Shown here one piece after another: positions 1 to 10,554 of a stretch of 64,000 bases of DNA. The stretch spans positions 3,224,001 to 3,288,000 of the forward strand of contig JAHRBS010000004.1 in NCBI GenBank assembly GCA_024305745.1. Reading direction: 5' to 3'. Each line of letters starts with the position of its first letter. The first letter of the stretch is position 1. Below the pieces are notes generated by a model that was not told where the DNA came from, searched no databases, and saw only the letters and a list, made by a program, of their open reading frames with translations. The position numbers were made by a program, and so were the translations under genes. Source of the DNA: Polyporus tsugae (Eukaryota; Basidiomycota; Agaricomycetes; Polyporales; Polyporaceae).

Positions 1-773
1 AAGCTCGTTGTCAGTTTCTTTTGGAAGGATGGCGATGTGCAAACACATACATAGGATCAGCCAAAGGCGAATTTGATGGATGAATGATGAGGAAGTAGCG
101 TAGGGATGTGATGTCCACCCATGGTGGGAAGTCAAATGCGCGGGAGGCCAGATCTTGTAGGGCTTGTAATGGATTCAATGCGGTAGTCGAAACCGCCAGA
201 ATCACTTTGACAAACGGAAATAATGGCCAGTCAGTCGATCCATACTCATCCCAAAAGAATACATTGCATACGCACGAGATACGGGATGGTTCCACCCCTC
301 CGCGCTGCTAGGGACATGATCTCCATCGACACACCTTTTGACCTCATCCCACCATGGGGTCCTTGTCCGCCACATCTTTCCGCCTTCCCTGGTCTCCGTT
401 TCCAGCATATCCAGCCACCGCTCGCAACGTTGTGACACCCGCGAACCGATCCAATCCATAGTCCTTCCGGCGCGCTGCTCCTCATCTTCGTGCACGCCGT
501 TCTCTATATCCACAACATCCGAGAATCGAAGGGCAAACGAGAGATGAGGCACCGAGGTCAGCGAGGTCGTCCGCGTCGTAACTGAAGATGATTCAGCACA
601 TAGGCGCATTCATATCGGGGAAATTGGAACGCACTCTGCGGCAATGGCGAGAAACATTGCAATACCTCCGGCAAAGGAGGCAATCCAGCTCCATCAAGGA
701 CTTCGCGAACATCCGGTGAAGCCAATATGCAAACATGAGGGCTGAGGGAGCTGGGAAGTGTCGGCTGAGGCAT
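1..773 (-). CDS. TRS85: TRAPP complex subunit Trs85 (TRAPPC8) homologue, N-terminal part, cut by window edge
   Basis: Trs85 is the subunit specific to the TRAPPIII tethering complex, which activates Ypt1/Rab1 in ER-Golgi traffic and autophagy. The start is ATG at 773. Exon 1 (635-773) opens MPQPTLPSSLSPHVCILASP and ends at SPLPQ. Exon 2 (276-581) carries a RTTSLTSVPH stretch, then an acidic EDEEQRAGRT segment and DWIGSRVSQRCERW. Exon 3 runs from 204 to about 50, with ILAVSTTALNPLQAL and a LIIHPSNSPLADP segment. Introns 582-634 and 205-275 both restore frame exactly. This layout matches my recollection of basidiomycete Trs85 N-termini. The remaining exons lie left of the window, and the acceptor after position 50 is not resolved. 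Family assignment is from memory of conserved text, not from a domain motif. Confidence 0.6.
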
Positions 774-1346
774 TGTCTAGCCTCGAACCGGGAAACGATG
801 CACGATGCAAGTTTTTGGCGCAAAGACAGAGAATGGGTAGTCGCGTGTCGAAGTCCAATATACACAAGGATCCCAGAGCAGCAAGACCAGATGGCAGACA
901 GAGTTAACCCGGACAAGGAGATGAAATCCGCAGGAGAACAAGGGACGCAGGTAATACGCGTTACGGAGGGGCGCTTACACGCCGAGGTCGTGGTAGAGTA
1001 CTAGTAGGGGCTTTCGCGGAGGTCATACCGTTTCCTCATTTCGATCCCGAATGCTCATCCATTTAAATGGTGCATCTGCAAAGCTTGCTTCATTTCATAC
1101 TCCCTATGCCTCAATAAGTGCTGCCAGATAGGTGAGATACTCGGTGTATTTCACGCGGAGGAAATTCCGTTAACGGATCCATGACAGAGACGTACATGAG
1201 CAGTGTAACGTGTATAGTACACCAAGTCAGATGGGCCCGACATAAGTAAATGCGCACAGTACAACGCAAGACGATACAAGGCATGATACAACAGTGGACA
1301 GTCCATAGAGTCACACAGACAAAACATATATTTGAAACAGGCGTCA
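774..1346. other. Intergenic region between TRS85 and the WW-domain gene
   Basis: Holds the TRS85 upstream region (774 onward) and the 3' flank of the WW-domain gene. A short plus-strand open frame across 735-1004 has no recognisable content. No RNA gene or repeat is seen. Confidence 0.5.
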
Positions 1347-2260
1347 TTAGAAGCCTCCACCCCAGCCGCCGTCGAATCCTCCTCCACCAAACCCTCCTCC
1401 ATCAAACCCTCCTCCATCAAATCCTCCTCCGCCAAACCCACCATCAAGCACATCTCCGAGAAGGAGGCCACCCGCAGCACCAGCCAGAAGCGGAAGACCA
1501 ATCCCAGCTCCGCCGAATCCTCCGGGACGGCGTCCTCCCATACCGTAAGGATTTCCAGCCGGAGCAGCGTAGAAGGGCTGACTATACACTCCAGGGTCGT
1601 AACGGGCGCCACTAAGAGGGTGCTGATACTGACCCCTAAAGGCAGACATCTCCTCCTGCTGCCGTTGTCGGCGCATCTCAGCGAGACGGCGCTGCCGCTG
1701 TTGGCGCATCGTCAATATTATCCCACCATTGGACGTGAACTGACCCAGACGATGGTCCATACATACCTGTTCCTCTTCACGGTGTCGTGCCTCCCGCTCC
1801 TCCTTGGTGCCGATCGCCTTATCCTTCAGCTTGTCGAAGAAACCTTTGCGCTGCTGGGAAGGTTTGGGGGTCTCTGGTTGCGACTGGGACGTCCTCACCA
1901 CGTTCTCCCTCACCGGGACGGGGAAGTGAGCGGCAGATGCTGATGTGGGTGAAGGGCCAGAGAAGGAATGGCGCCTGGGCGTGTATGGCGGAGGTTGGTC
2001 GCCCGGGCGAAGTCCCCTGGCGAGACGTTCGCGAATGTCGGGGTGCTCCTTGAGAAATTGCTCATCCTCATAAGGGTGCACCCAGGTCGACCGAGGCGGC
2101 TCGACATTGGTGTCTACCTATGAGCATGTAAGTAAATACCTCTGAGCGGACCTGCATTGATTTTGAAGGGCCATCTACGTACCCAAAATGGATGATTGGT
2201 CTTGGGGTCGAATTCAGGGACCCAGCCGTCTGGGAGTGGGGTGTTATAGTCAGCGCTCAT
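1347..2260 (-). CDS. WW-domain protein with glycine-rich C-terminus
   Basis: Three exons (2183-2260, 1767-2117, 1347-1697) give a 259-aa protein. Residues about 8-42 form a WW domain: PLPDGWVPEFDP, then NHPFWVDTN, then RSTWVHP, with two Trp about 22 residues apart and the closing WxHP. The start ATG at 2260 gives MSADYNTPLPDGW. The middle is basic and charged (RKGFFDKLKDKAIGTKEERE) and predicted coil-forming. The tail has a short hydrophobic patch GLPLLAGAAGGLLLGD followed by GGGF/DGGGF repeats to the stop. WW domains bind Pro-rich ligands, so an adaptor role is likely, but the partner is unknown. The second intron (1698-1766) is 69 nt and open in frame, so a retained-intron isoform would add 23 residues. 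The function beyond the WW domain is unknown. Confidence 0.8.
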
Positions 2261-2807
2261 GGCGGATGTTGTGGTCGAGCAGTAAGAGACTGCGGCACCT
2301 TGCTACGGGTCTTTTCAATCGAGGTCACCGTGAGCACCAAGTGAGCACACACTTACAACGCTGCTGCGGAGCCGTATCTCGCTGACGTCATGAGCCATCC
2401 CCTCACTGATTGAGATCTGCGAACACATCGAAAACTATAATGTTATGGAGTACTCGAGGAATACACCCGAACCAATCAATCCAATCCAATGGGAATAGTC
2501 AGCATTAGGAAGGGAAGGTCACGAAAACGGTAGCAGTATAGGACGAGGATGGAATATAGTAGCACAATGTGGACCACGTTCATGCTTATGGATGAAATGA
2601 CGACGATAGAGGGATGCAATGGTATACAATGACGTGCGGGATAGATCATGCGGGTAGCAGGAGAAGGATGGAGTCAGCAGCGTCGTTACGACGATCGACC
2701 TCGGACGCTGTGAGGTAGCGATGTGCGACGAAGGCACGAGAACTACAATGTGCTTCAACACTTCAGGACATCACCAGTGGAGAAGCGATACAACGCACCC
2801 GGCCCAA
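2261..2807. other. Intergenic region between the WW-domain and zinc-finger-like genes
   Basis: Upstream region of the WW gene (next to 2261) and 3' flank of the gene ending at 2808. Nothing else is recognised. Confidence 0.5.
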
Positions 2808-3816
2808 TTAATGGATCTTCGCCCTCTGGCCCCTTCGCACGTCCGTGCGACGCGTCGCGCGGTCGACAGTTCCAGCTCCAGGCTTCTTGAACCCACCGTC
2901 ACCGCGGCCCTGACCACGGTCCTTCCCGGGCTTCCCTCGCCTTCCGTTTGCGTCCTTCCGCCCGCGATTCTTCGTTTGCGGCGGAGCGTCCTGAGGCTGG
3001 GAGGGGGGCGTGGCATCGGAAGTCTGGAGCTTGGGCAGCTCGTCAGGCTGGAAGCCCCACCCCAGATACATCTCCCGCGGGTCCTCGCGAACGAACCACG
3101 GCTCCAAGGTGGGGTCTGCAGCGCATGGCTGCCACTGCTGCTTGTGCTGGGCCGACTGATTGTCGCCGGTCCTGCGCATAGAAGGGTGGTAGGCGGCATT
3201 GAATCCGTCCTGATGGGGAAAGAAAGAGCCACCGTCGTACCATTCTCCAGGAACGCCGTTCCACCCGTCCTCCTCTCCGCCTTCGTTCTCGTCCTCCTCC
3301 TCCTCGTCTCCTTTCTCCGGGGTATATGCCTGAGCCTCGCCGGCATACCAATCGTCGAGCCAATCCTTGTACTTGCTGTTGAACCGGTCGATGAACGAAT
3401 CCATCGTCTCCGGCTGCTCGTCGCGCTCGACGGCGGCGATGTTCTCGAGCCAGAAGTTGATGAAATCCTCCGCCCGATCAGCGGGGTAGGACTGCTCCCA
3501 TGCCGTCGTCCCTGCTGGTAGCGGAATCGGGCCCCAGTCGCAGGGAGGGTCGTAGTTCCAGTCGTTCCGGATCTTCTCCTGAACTTTCTCGACGTGTTTA
3601 GGGTTCTCCCTTTCGTGGCGCAAGGCCGCCTGGAGACTCATCGCTTGCCCCTTCTTGTAGCCTGGAGGAAGGCAGAGCTGGCAGTAGTACTGCCCAGGTC
3701 GGCCCTTGACCGGGCCAAAGTCTACAAATGTTCAGGGCTCAACCACCTGGCCGGGACGACGTGACATGGCGCTCACCATCGGGGTTTGTGAATGGGGGTT
3801 GTGTTCCCTTAGGCAT
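2808..3816 (-). CDS. Uncharacterised acidic/basic protein with putative single C2H2-like finger
   Basis: Two exons (3777-3816 and 2808-3721, 55-nt intron) give 317 aa. The start ATG at 3816 reads MPKGTQPPFTNPDDFGPVKG. Residues about 23-52 contain YYCQLC followed by LRHERENPKHV. The C-x2-C then spaced His pattern resembles a degenerate U1/C2H2 finger; no zinc ligand set is proven. The middle is rich in Trp and acidic residues (DEEEEDENEGGEEDGW, preceded by YKDWLDDWY). The C-terminus is very basic and Gly-rich (RGRKDANGRRGKPGKDRG), as in RNA-binding or nucleolar proteins. I do not recognise the family. A nuclear or RNA-related role would be inference from composition only. A long plus-strand antisense frame here is a composition artefact. 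Confidence 0.65.
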
Positions 3817-4297
3817 TGTTGGAAAATAAAGGCGAAAGAAAGAGCGGGAGAAGCTAAGGTCGACCGTTGCAAGAGAGGTAGGAGAGGAGGTTGAGGGGGG
3901 AAGGCAAGGTGGCCGAGCTCATATAGGTCTGCCCTGGGTCTCCCCAGCAGTGACTTGCCCAAATCACGGACATCAGAGGATCGCACTGCAGATCTCTCTT
4001 GATCAGGCAGCTCCTATTGGCCTTGAGGGTGATCATATAGGCGCCCAAGAATCAATTGTGCGACTCAGACCGCGGGAACTCAGAATCCATCCCTCTGGTG
4101 CACTACCGCAGTCTGATCCGAGCCATAAAGTTCGAGGAATCGTCCAGAACGCAGCTAACGGCACACTACACCGGAGCACGCGAATAAGATTACAGTTACA
4201 GTCCAGCCTTCCTGCATACAAAACCCCAGGGCACGAGTACAGCGCGAAGCAGTCCATGAGAACGTGCCAGATAGCGAAACGCAGAACCTGTGGTCTA
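3817..4297. other. Intergenic region between the zinc-finger-like and LCCL genes
   Basis: Upstream region of the gene starting at 3816 and 3' flank of the LCCL gene. No gene is supported. Confidence 0.5.
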
Positions 4298-6488
4298 TTA
4301 CGAGGGTCCGGGCAACGGATCGACCCATGTTCCGTTCGGGTATAGGGTGGCCGCCATGGTGAAGTCACCGGCAGTTCCGCCGCTGGAGAACTGTTTCACA
4401 GAACAATATATTAGCATCTTCGAATGCAGATGTCGAGCGTAGTAAGGGCGGAATAGTGAGGAATCGAAGCCCCAGGGACGAGAAACACTCACCGCGAGCC
4501 TGAAGAAGTGTATGATCCCAGGCTGCAGCGCCGCCAGGGAATAGTTCAATGCCGAACCAACGTATCGCTCGACGTCGTCGACCAGAAGGGCGAAGCCGTC
4601 CCAGCTCTCACCCGCCGGGAGCGGACCCCAGAAGACGGTCTGGTTCTGAAGTGGGGTGGAAGGATTGTAACTCGTTGTGTTCGTCAAGAAATGGGGTAGG
4701 TCTGAGCCGAGAGGGGCATCGCGCCGCAGCTGCGGGGTCCGTCGCAGAATCAGCAATCCATATACCCCAGCGGGAAGGGAATCCGGAACTCACATCATCG
4801 GCAGTCTGGAGGATAGAGTCGAAGCCGAATGCAGCGACTCCGTTCAGGAACATTCCAAGTAAGAAACCTTGATAGATCGCGGACAGTCGGGTGGGGAACC
4901 CGGTCCCAGGCATGAGAACGATCGCAATAATGTAATGGTGTATTCGAAGCTCAAGCCCCGGCAGCTGAGAGATAACGACGACGACCAGGCCGCCCACGAT
5001 GTACCACCCCAAATAATACGGCAGCCATCCGGTCTTCCTGATGACTCTCACCTGGTTGATCACGATGACCAAGAGGATGAGGATGATAATGATGAGAGCT
5101 ACTAGGCCACCAGGGCGTGCAGAAATGTCCGAGGCTGTGAGGCGGTCGATGGGAATCTTGTCCATGGTGATGTTCGTCAGGACCCCGACCCAATAGGGTC
5201 CAAGGTACCACACCGCAGCTTCGATCGGGGCCTTCCTGAATGCCGGCAGGGTGAGCCGGAAGGCAACCCGCCAGAAGGCGTATGCGACGAAGAGTGTCGG
5301 AAGGAACTGCTGAAAAGCTTGGTCAAGGGGAGGCGGGCTAGCCATGGGCTGTGAGAACAGGGTGACATGCCAGAAGCCAATGCACACCAGGCACCAGTAC
5401 GCCACGATGGCTTTGGGCCGGAGGACAAGAAAAATGAGAGCAGTGATGAAAACGTTGAATAACAGAGCTTCGTCGCGGAGATCCGAGCAACTCTGCAGGG
5501 AGGTCGTTGCGAGGAAGCGGAACGAGAGTGGGAACACAGATGGGAAGCCAATGGACGTCAGGCCATTCGCGGACAGGGGAAGGTAACTTGTGAAGTTCCC
5601 GACGAGCTCGAGGGTCGCACAACCGCCTCTGCGGTCGCTGACGAGTCCTCTGTTGAAATGAATCAAACCGTTTAGGGCAACTACATGGGAACACAGGAGC
5701 TGAACGAGCTCACGCTTGGACAGCTGCAGCGCAGATAAATGTATCTCCTCGATACGTGTGATCTCGGTCTCCGCCGCCCACGATGAGTGGTACGAAATCG
5801 ACCTGTTCGTCGCCCACAGTGCGAGGATTCTGCAGCACGACAGAACTACACTGCGCAGGGCATCGGAAATCGAAGGTCGAGTTACTGAATGGCATACATT
5901 CGGAGCCGTCCAATCCACATCCGTCCAGCGCCGCCCAATACGTTGCAGTACACCCGATGAAGGAATCCGCTGGCGTAAGGAACGATTGGGCGCGCGAGAA
6001 GAATGCGAAGCCAATGATATAGCCGGCCGCAAGGACCACGAAGAGCCATGGGTTGGTGAGTGGACGTGTAGCGCGAATGAGGGCGGGCTCTAACGCAATG
6101 GTGTAATGTTTGCGTCCGGTGTAGATGTTGAAGTTGAACCATGGTGTAGGATCTAGAATTTCACTGCCCGTGAAGGTTCTGTCGAATGGAGGAGTCGATG
6201 TTACGAACCTGGTAAGTCCACTTTGGGACGCGGACCTCGGATGTAGTGCCATATACGCTGCAACCGAGGGTGCCCTGCTCCAAAGGCTCTCCAACGGCTT
6301 CTCCACGGCTGTGTTCTTGGAAGCGGCTCCGCAGGAAACTGTTGGTTTTCCAACTCGAAGCTGCTTGCTGGCGTAGGCTTTCTAGCGGGCTCTCCAAGGG
6401 GCTCCTCCAGTGTTGTTGCTGACCGCGCCACGTGAGTTAAGCCAGAAGAAGCTTCGGACCTTGCGCTGGATGTGGACGGCTCCGCCAT
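4298..6488 (-). CDS. Fungal LCCL-domain multi-spanning membrane protein
   Basis: Five exons (6209-6488, 5714-6152, 4794-5649, 4493-4729, 4298-4390) give 634 aa with all frames closing. A cytosolic N-terminus ends in IRGPRPKVDLPDPTPW. A first membrane span (PWLFVVLAAGYIIGFAFF) is followed by a Cys-rich lumenal region containing the LCCL domain (FICAAAVQAGLVSDRRGGC, then LVGNFTSYLP). At least seven further hydrophobic spans follow (for example FNVFITALIFLVL, GGLVALIIIILILLVIVI, YYLGWYIVGGLVVVVISQL). A C-terminal beta-rich tail has several N-x-S/T sites. This order, TM-LCCL-multiTM, is that of conserved fungal LCCL proteins whose molecular function is not established. The last intron (4391-4492) is 102 nt, longer than its neighbours. 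It is divergent from the gene at 7191. Confidence 0.85.
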
Positions 6489-7190
6489 CGCATTTGATTG
6501 CTTGTAGTTGCTTGTGACGGGTTAGCAAGGAGGCCAATTGGGGGCAAGTACTAGTGTCAAAGAGGCAGTGAAGACAGGCATAAGGATGCAGAGGAAGAGA
6601 GGCGCTGTACTGCGCAGCCGCCGCCTCCCTGCAACTGAGCTCTGCCTTCGCACGGCGGCCAGTCGGCATCCCGATTCCCAACAACTTAAATGGAGCCCGG
6701 CTAACAATGTACATCGCTGACATCGTGTTTAACGTCATGCATTTCTGTCCCCTCTTTGGTGGGTAGCAGCCTATGTACCCATCCTGTGCGCATGTATTGC
6801 ACGCGCCATGCACAGATTCTGAGGCCGGGAGTTTATTAATTCAAGTGACAGGACTCGGACCCCGTCTGAGCCCGTCTGCTGTCCGTTCTCTATGCAACCC
6901 ACATGAATTTTACTTCCGGGACGCATTGCACCGACAGATGGGAAGTGGATTGATACCGATCACGAGTAAAAGACTTGTATTCGCCGCAGATTAGCGGGAC
7001 TGGTCGTGATCATGTTATCCTCGAAGTTATCGCCAATGTGACATAGGTTCCCAAGTTTGGCCCTCAGGCCTACATAGGCATTAGAGGATCACCATGTGAT
7101 AAGTAGGCTCTAGCTAAATACGGGAAGTACGTTACAGCATCGTAGCCTCTTCCTTACTTCTCATACTTACCCTGACATCGCTTGACAACC
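6489..7190. promoter_or_regulatory. Divergent intergenic region, LCCL gene / beta-rich protein gene
   Basis: A 702-bp region between two start codons pointing away from each other, so it must hold both promoters. Just before the plus-strand ATG is a pyrimidine-rich stretch (CTCTTCCTTACTTCTC near 7147), common upstream of fungal starts. No gene is seen. Confidence 0.5.
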
Positions 7191-7919
7191 ATGGCCGCGC
7201 CTGCCGAGATGACTACCCGCGACATTAGCGGGAAGTACATCATGGTTCGTCTAATTCGCATATAATTATGATGGGTACCAACGACGTCCGTCCAGAACAA
7301 GACCCTCTCCGATGACAATGACGAGATCCTCCGCCTTCAGGGCGTCGGCTGGATGACGCGCAAGGCCATCTCAATCGCCACACTGTATCTCGACATCAGG
7401 CACTTCACCGAGGAGGGTATCGAGCAAATCGTCATCGATCAGACCATCACTGGCGGTATCAAGGGTACGAAGGAGCACCGGAGATTCGACTGGGTCGAGC
7501 GGCCGCACGAAGACCATATCTTCGGCCCTGTACTCGGTAAAAGCAACCGCTTCACCCTCGACGAAATCGAGCAAGACTGGCTGAAGCAAGACTGGTCGGA
7601 GGATTCCTTCCTCGATGGCAAGATCGTCTATACCCGCGCAATGAGTGATACCGAGAAGAGCGGCAGGACGTGGACTGCACAACAGGTCGGTTCACTAGCC
7701 CTTCGTAGGCTCGGGACATCCTAACCCAGCATTTCAGGTCTGGGGTTTCGAGCAAGTCAATGGCGAGAAGCACTACACCCGACATGTCTACTTCACTGGT
7801 CCGAATGGAGAGGTCATCCAGAACCGATTGGTGTATGATTACCGTGAGGCCCCATTCACTCCTCCCAATTTCGCGCGGAAAAATATCTGACCATCGCCAA
7901 TGCAGAGGGCCCCTTGTAA
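7191..7919 (+). CDS. Conserved fungal small protein, predicted beta-rich (lipocalin-like fold possible)
   Basis: Four exons (7191-7244, 7296-7685, 7738-7843, 7906-7919) give 187 aa. The protein opens MAAPAEMTTRDISGKYIM then NKTLSDDNDEILRLQGVGW, a pattern I recall from an uncharacterised family common in fungi. Alternating hydrophobic and charged segments (IEQIVIDQTITGGIKGT, RRFDWVERPHEDHIFGPVLG, KHYTRHVYFTGPNGE) suggest a beta barrel that could bind a small ligand. That is inference; no catalytic motif is visible. I placed the last intron at 7844-7905 because it has a GTGAGG donor and a CTGAC branch box and gives the short ending VYDYQGPL. Reading straight through would instead end at 7890 with a basic tail. 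No signal peptide is seen. Confidence 0.7.
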
Positions 7920-8044
7920 ATTATCATGAAGACATCGTATTCGTGACCGCTATTGGCCACAACCGACGATGTAAGAGACGACGTACATACCTCTTGTAAG
8001 AAGATGATCGGGGAGTCGAGGGATGATAAGCCTACCTTGTACAC

Positions 8045-8674
8045 TCAATCCGCCTTCGGGGGAAAGACGGTTATTATCTTCCAAACCGCATCCTTGCCGC
8101 GTTCCCAAGCCTGAGGACCCCTACTCTCCTCCCCTCCGAACTCGACCATGACACCGTCTTGGGTCCACTCGCACCAGATCCCTATTGAGCCCGACGAAGG
8201 TCCTGCCCCACCGCCCTTCCGATCCGGCTCGCCCAACGTTGAGACGAAGTCCTTGCCAGTCGTCTGCGGAGTGATCTCAAAGGATTTGGGGCGATCCTTC
8301 CCTTCGATTGTGGCAAGGCTGAGGGTGGTCGGAGAGATAGGGTAGGATGTATACGGCGACTTGGTTGCGCGGGCCGCGTTCGCGCCGGCTTTGGGAGGAA
8401 GAACGTTGTAGATGTCGACCCCGTCCAGGATCAGCGCATTGTTTTGCAACTCTTCCGACTTCAGCCCTGTCTTGGGCACATAGCCGTTGATAGGCTTGAA
8501 GAGTAGGCTGATTCCGAGGGTATAGTAGTTGAAATAGACGGCATCGGAGTAGGACTTGACCTCAGGGGCGGTAACTTCGGGTTTGGACGCCGCATCCGCG
8601 AGCGCAGAGACATGTGCGGTGAGGTTCGGAGAGTGTGGCTCGAGACCGATGAGTCGTTGGATGGCACTGGACAT
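8045..8674 (-). CDS. Uncharacterised conserved single-exon protein
   Basis: An intronless frame of 209 aa. The ATG at 8674 (MSSAIQRLIGLEP) is chosen because upstream in-frame sequence turns into Arg-rich text over the shared promoter of seipin. Recognisable blocks are SYSDAVYFNYYTLGISLLF, ALILDGVDIYNVLPPK, and GIWCEWTQDGVMVEFGGEE with RGPQAWERGKDAVW near the end. The blocks look conserved and globular, with no membrane span, signal peptide or known catalytic motif. I do not recognise a function. It shares a 177-bp divergent promoter with seipin; whether that means co-regulation is unknown. It ends convergently with the gene at 7191-7919, 125 bp apart. Confidence 0.7.
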   Translation of the reverse strand: MSSAIQRLIGLEPHSPNLTAHVSALADAASKPEVTAPEVKSYSDAVYFNYYTLGISLLFKPINGYVPKTGLKSEELQNNALILDGVDIYNVLPPKAGANAARATKSPYTSYPISPTTLSLATIEGKDRPKSFEITPQTTGKDFVSTLGEPDRKGGGAGPSSGSIGIWCEWTQDGVMVEFGGEESRGPQAWERGKDAVWKIITVFPPKAD

Positions 8675-8851
8675 CGTCAGCGGTCCTCGTCGTGAGCGAT
8701 GCAGTGGTCGGCGTCGGCGGACAAGAGTATCGACAATCACGTGTGTGTGCAATGACATCAACACGGGAATCCTGCGCACCGCGTCTCGGTCCGTTGGTTC
8801 CTCATCACCGTCTTTCCTCCTCTCCCGTTCGCATGCGTCTACACCAGTAGG
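8675..8851. promoter_or_regulatory. Short bidirectional promoter, uncharacterised gene / seipin
   Basis: Only 177 bp separate the two start codons at 8674 (minus) and 8852 (plus), so the transcription starts of both genes must lie within it or overlap the neighbouring gene's leader. CT-rich text (CTTTCCTCCTCTCCCG near 8812) precedes the seipin start. Confidence 0.55.
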
Positions 8852-10247
8852 ATGGAAGGCACGAAGAAAGAAAACACGCCGGAAGAGCACGAGAAGCTGC
8901 GCAAGCAGGTTGTAGAGGACACCCGCGGCATCTTCAGCTATTTCTGGCCCTTCCACCCCATCCAGCTCTTCATCGACCTCCTCTGGGCTATCGCACGTCT
9001 TTTCTCGCCCCTTGCGCCCCATCTTGTACCGCTAGCTGTCTTTTCTATTACTCTACCTCTCATTATCCTCCTCTCATTCGGGTCCGGATACTTCGTTTGG
9101 AAGAGCATCGCGGTCAGTTGGGAGACCGAGCTTTTCCTCCAGTATGGGTACGTGCAGCTTTGAATTGTGTGCATATATGCGCTCTTATGTGTGCGCAATT
9201 GCCTTCGAAAGTGACGGGGGGATCCCACACGCGGAACTTGAGCTGTGGAATGTAATCCCGAATCAGGCCTACGACATTTCTCTCCACCTCGTCGTCCCCG
9301 CAAACGAGGCCAATACTGCTCTCGGTAACTTTATGGCCAGCCTAACGCTAGCTAGTCCATCGAACACCACCCTAGTAGAAGTACGCAAACCGGTATGTGC
9401 CCTTGTTGTCATTCGAGTCTGCCAGAGGTCCTGAGTCTGGCGTTCTTACAGGCGATTGTTCTACCACAGTATCTCGCGCCATGGTCATATTTCTACAACA
9501 GACCGGGCACTGTCGACCTCGATATCCCCATGCTGCATGACTTTGTGGTGGGCACCAGTCGGGCGACGGCGAAAATCGAACTTGGCCGTCGAGACCACTG
9601 GAAAACCCTCGGCGAGGGGCATGGACGCGAGCTTGCGGTGTTGTCGGGCTCCATCCGTGGAGTCGTCATCTATCATGGCATTCGGTGCGGAGTTTTGTGA
9701 GATGTATGTGGCACGACCGAAACGAGATCTGACGCGCGTTGTGTGCAGCGGGCTCATATCACACTTCCCTCTCCTCTCCGCCTTGGCAGCCTCTGGGATA
9801 TTCTTCTTCATCTTGTTCATTGGACTCGTTGCCTGTCTCATGCCGGCAGTCGAATGGCACTTCCCCTCTGAACCAGAAGAACCGCGCCAATTGGAGCCGG
9901 AGGAGAAGCCCCGCAGGCGTCGGCGGTCCCGTCGCCCGGAATACATCGAACGGAGCGAGAGCAAGAGCCGCCCGAAGACCCCGACAACAGGGAGAAGGAC
10001 GGAAGGCAGTTCCTCTCGCTCGAGACAAGCGGTTAGTTGACTCGTGTATCCTATGGGATTTGCTGACCGCGACCTCTATTAGAGGGATCCTGACATTAAG
10101 ACGGAAGGCGATGATGACTGGGACACGACGACTTATCAGACTCCTGTCGGAGGTGTTGGCGCGACTGCGACCGCCTACAGAGACGGATCACCCACAGTTC
10201 GTCGACGTCTTTCGCGGCCTTCGGCGGCCGACGACCTGGAAACATAG
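8852..10247 (+). CDS. SEI1: Seipin (lipid-droplet assembly protein of the ER)
   Basis: Seipin is an ER membrane protein at ER-lipid droplet contacts that controls droplet formation. Five exons (8852-9147, 9212-9392, 9452-9684, 9749-10031, 10083-10247) give 385 aa. An N-terminal cytosolic helix is followed by a first span (PLAVFSITLPLIILLSFG). The lumenal domain contains the family block PNQAYDISLHLVVPANEANT with LGNFMASLTL, then YLAPWSYFYNRPGTVDLDIP. A second span is SALAASGIFFFILFIGLVA. A long Pro/Arg/Glu-rich cytosolic tail (EPEEPRQLEPEEKPRRRRR) ends in exon 5. Two hydrophobic segments flanking a beta-rich lumenal domain are exactly the seipin layout. The length is longer than yeast Sei1 because of the charged tail. 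Every splice junction keeps frame, including the last (GTTAGT donor, CTGAC box, TTAG acceptor). Confidence 0.9.
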
Positions 10248-10554
10248 ATTGTGGTATGTGCGGTCGGTTGTACGTTGGAACATAATGTGTGATGATTCAA
10301 GACACCTCACGTCACCCCCTTGTGCGCGTTGTACAGCATGTATACCCTCGTTCGAAATTTTAATCTTGTGGACGTCGGTGGATACCAGTCCTAATGATCC
10401 TGGTTGTATGCATCGTTCGTGATGGTAGGGTATCATCCATCGGGAACAACTAATCAATACAACCGTGAGCCTGTCTACACCTGTCGCCAAAATTACCGGT
10501 TGAAATGTATGTGAAGTGCACATTGTCCTTCTTGTCCCCTGCGGCAGAAGCAGC
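10248..10554. other. Convergent 3' intergenic region
   Basis: A 307-bp gap between the ends of seipin (plus) and the SH3BGR-like gene (minus). It must contain both polyadenylation regions; no canonical signal stands out. Confidence 0.5.

Noticed and set aside
1332..1943. 203-codon plus-strand frame
   Set aside because: Antisense of the Gly-rich tail of the WW protein; Ser/Pro-rich shadow.
2721..3521. 266-codon open frame on the plus strand
   Set aside because: It is exactly antisense to the acidic/basic gene at 2808-3816, has Leu/Val/Arg-rich nonsense composition and no intron logic. It arises from GC-rich codon use on the real strand.
7844..7890. Read-through ending of the 7191 gene with tail EAPFTPPNFARKNI
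   Set aside because: A GTGAGG donor, CTGAC branch box and GCAG acceptor define a 62-nt intron giving the ending VYDYQGPL, which fits the family better.
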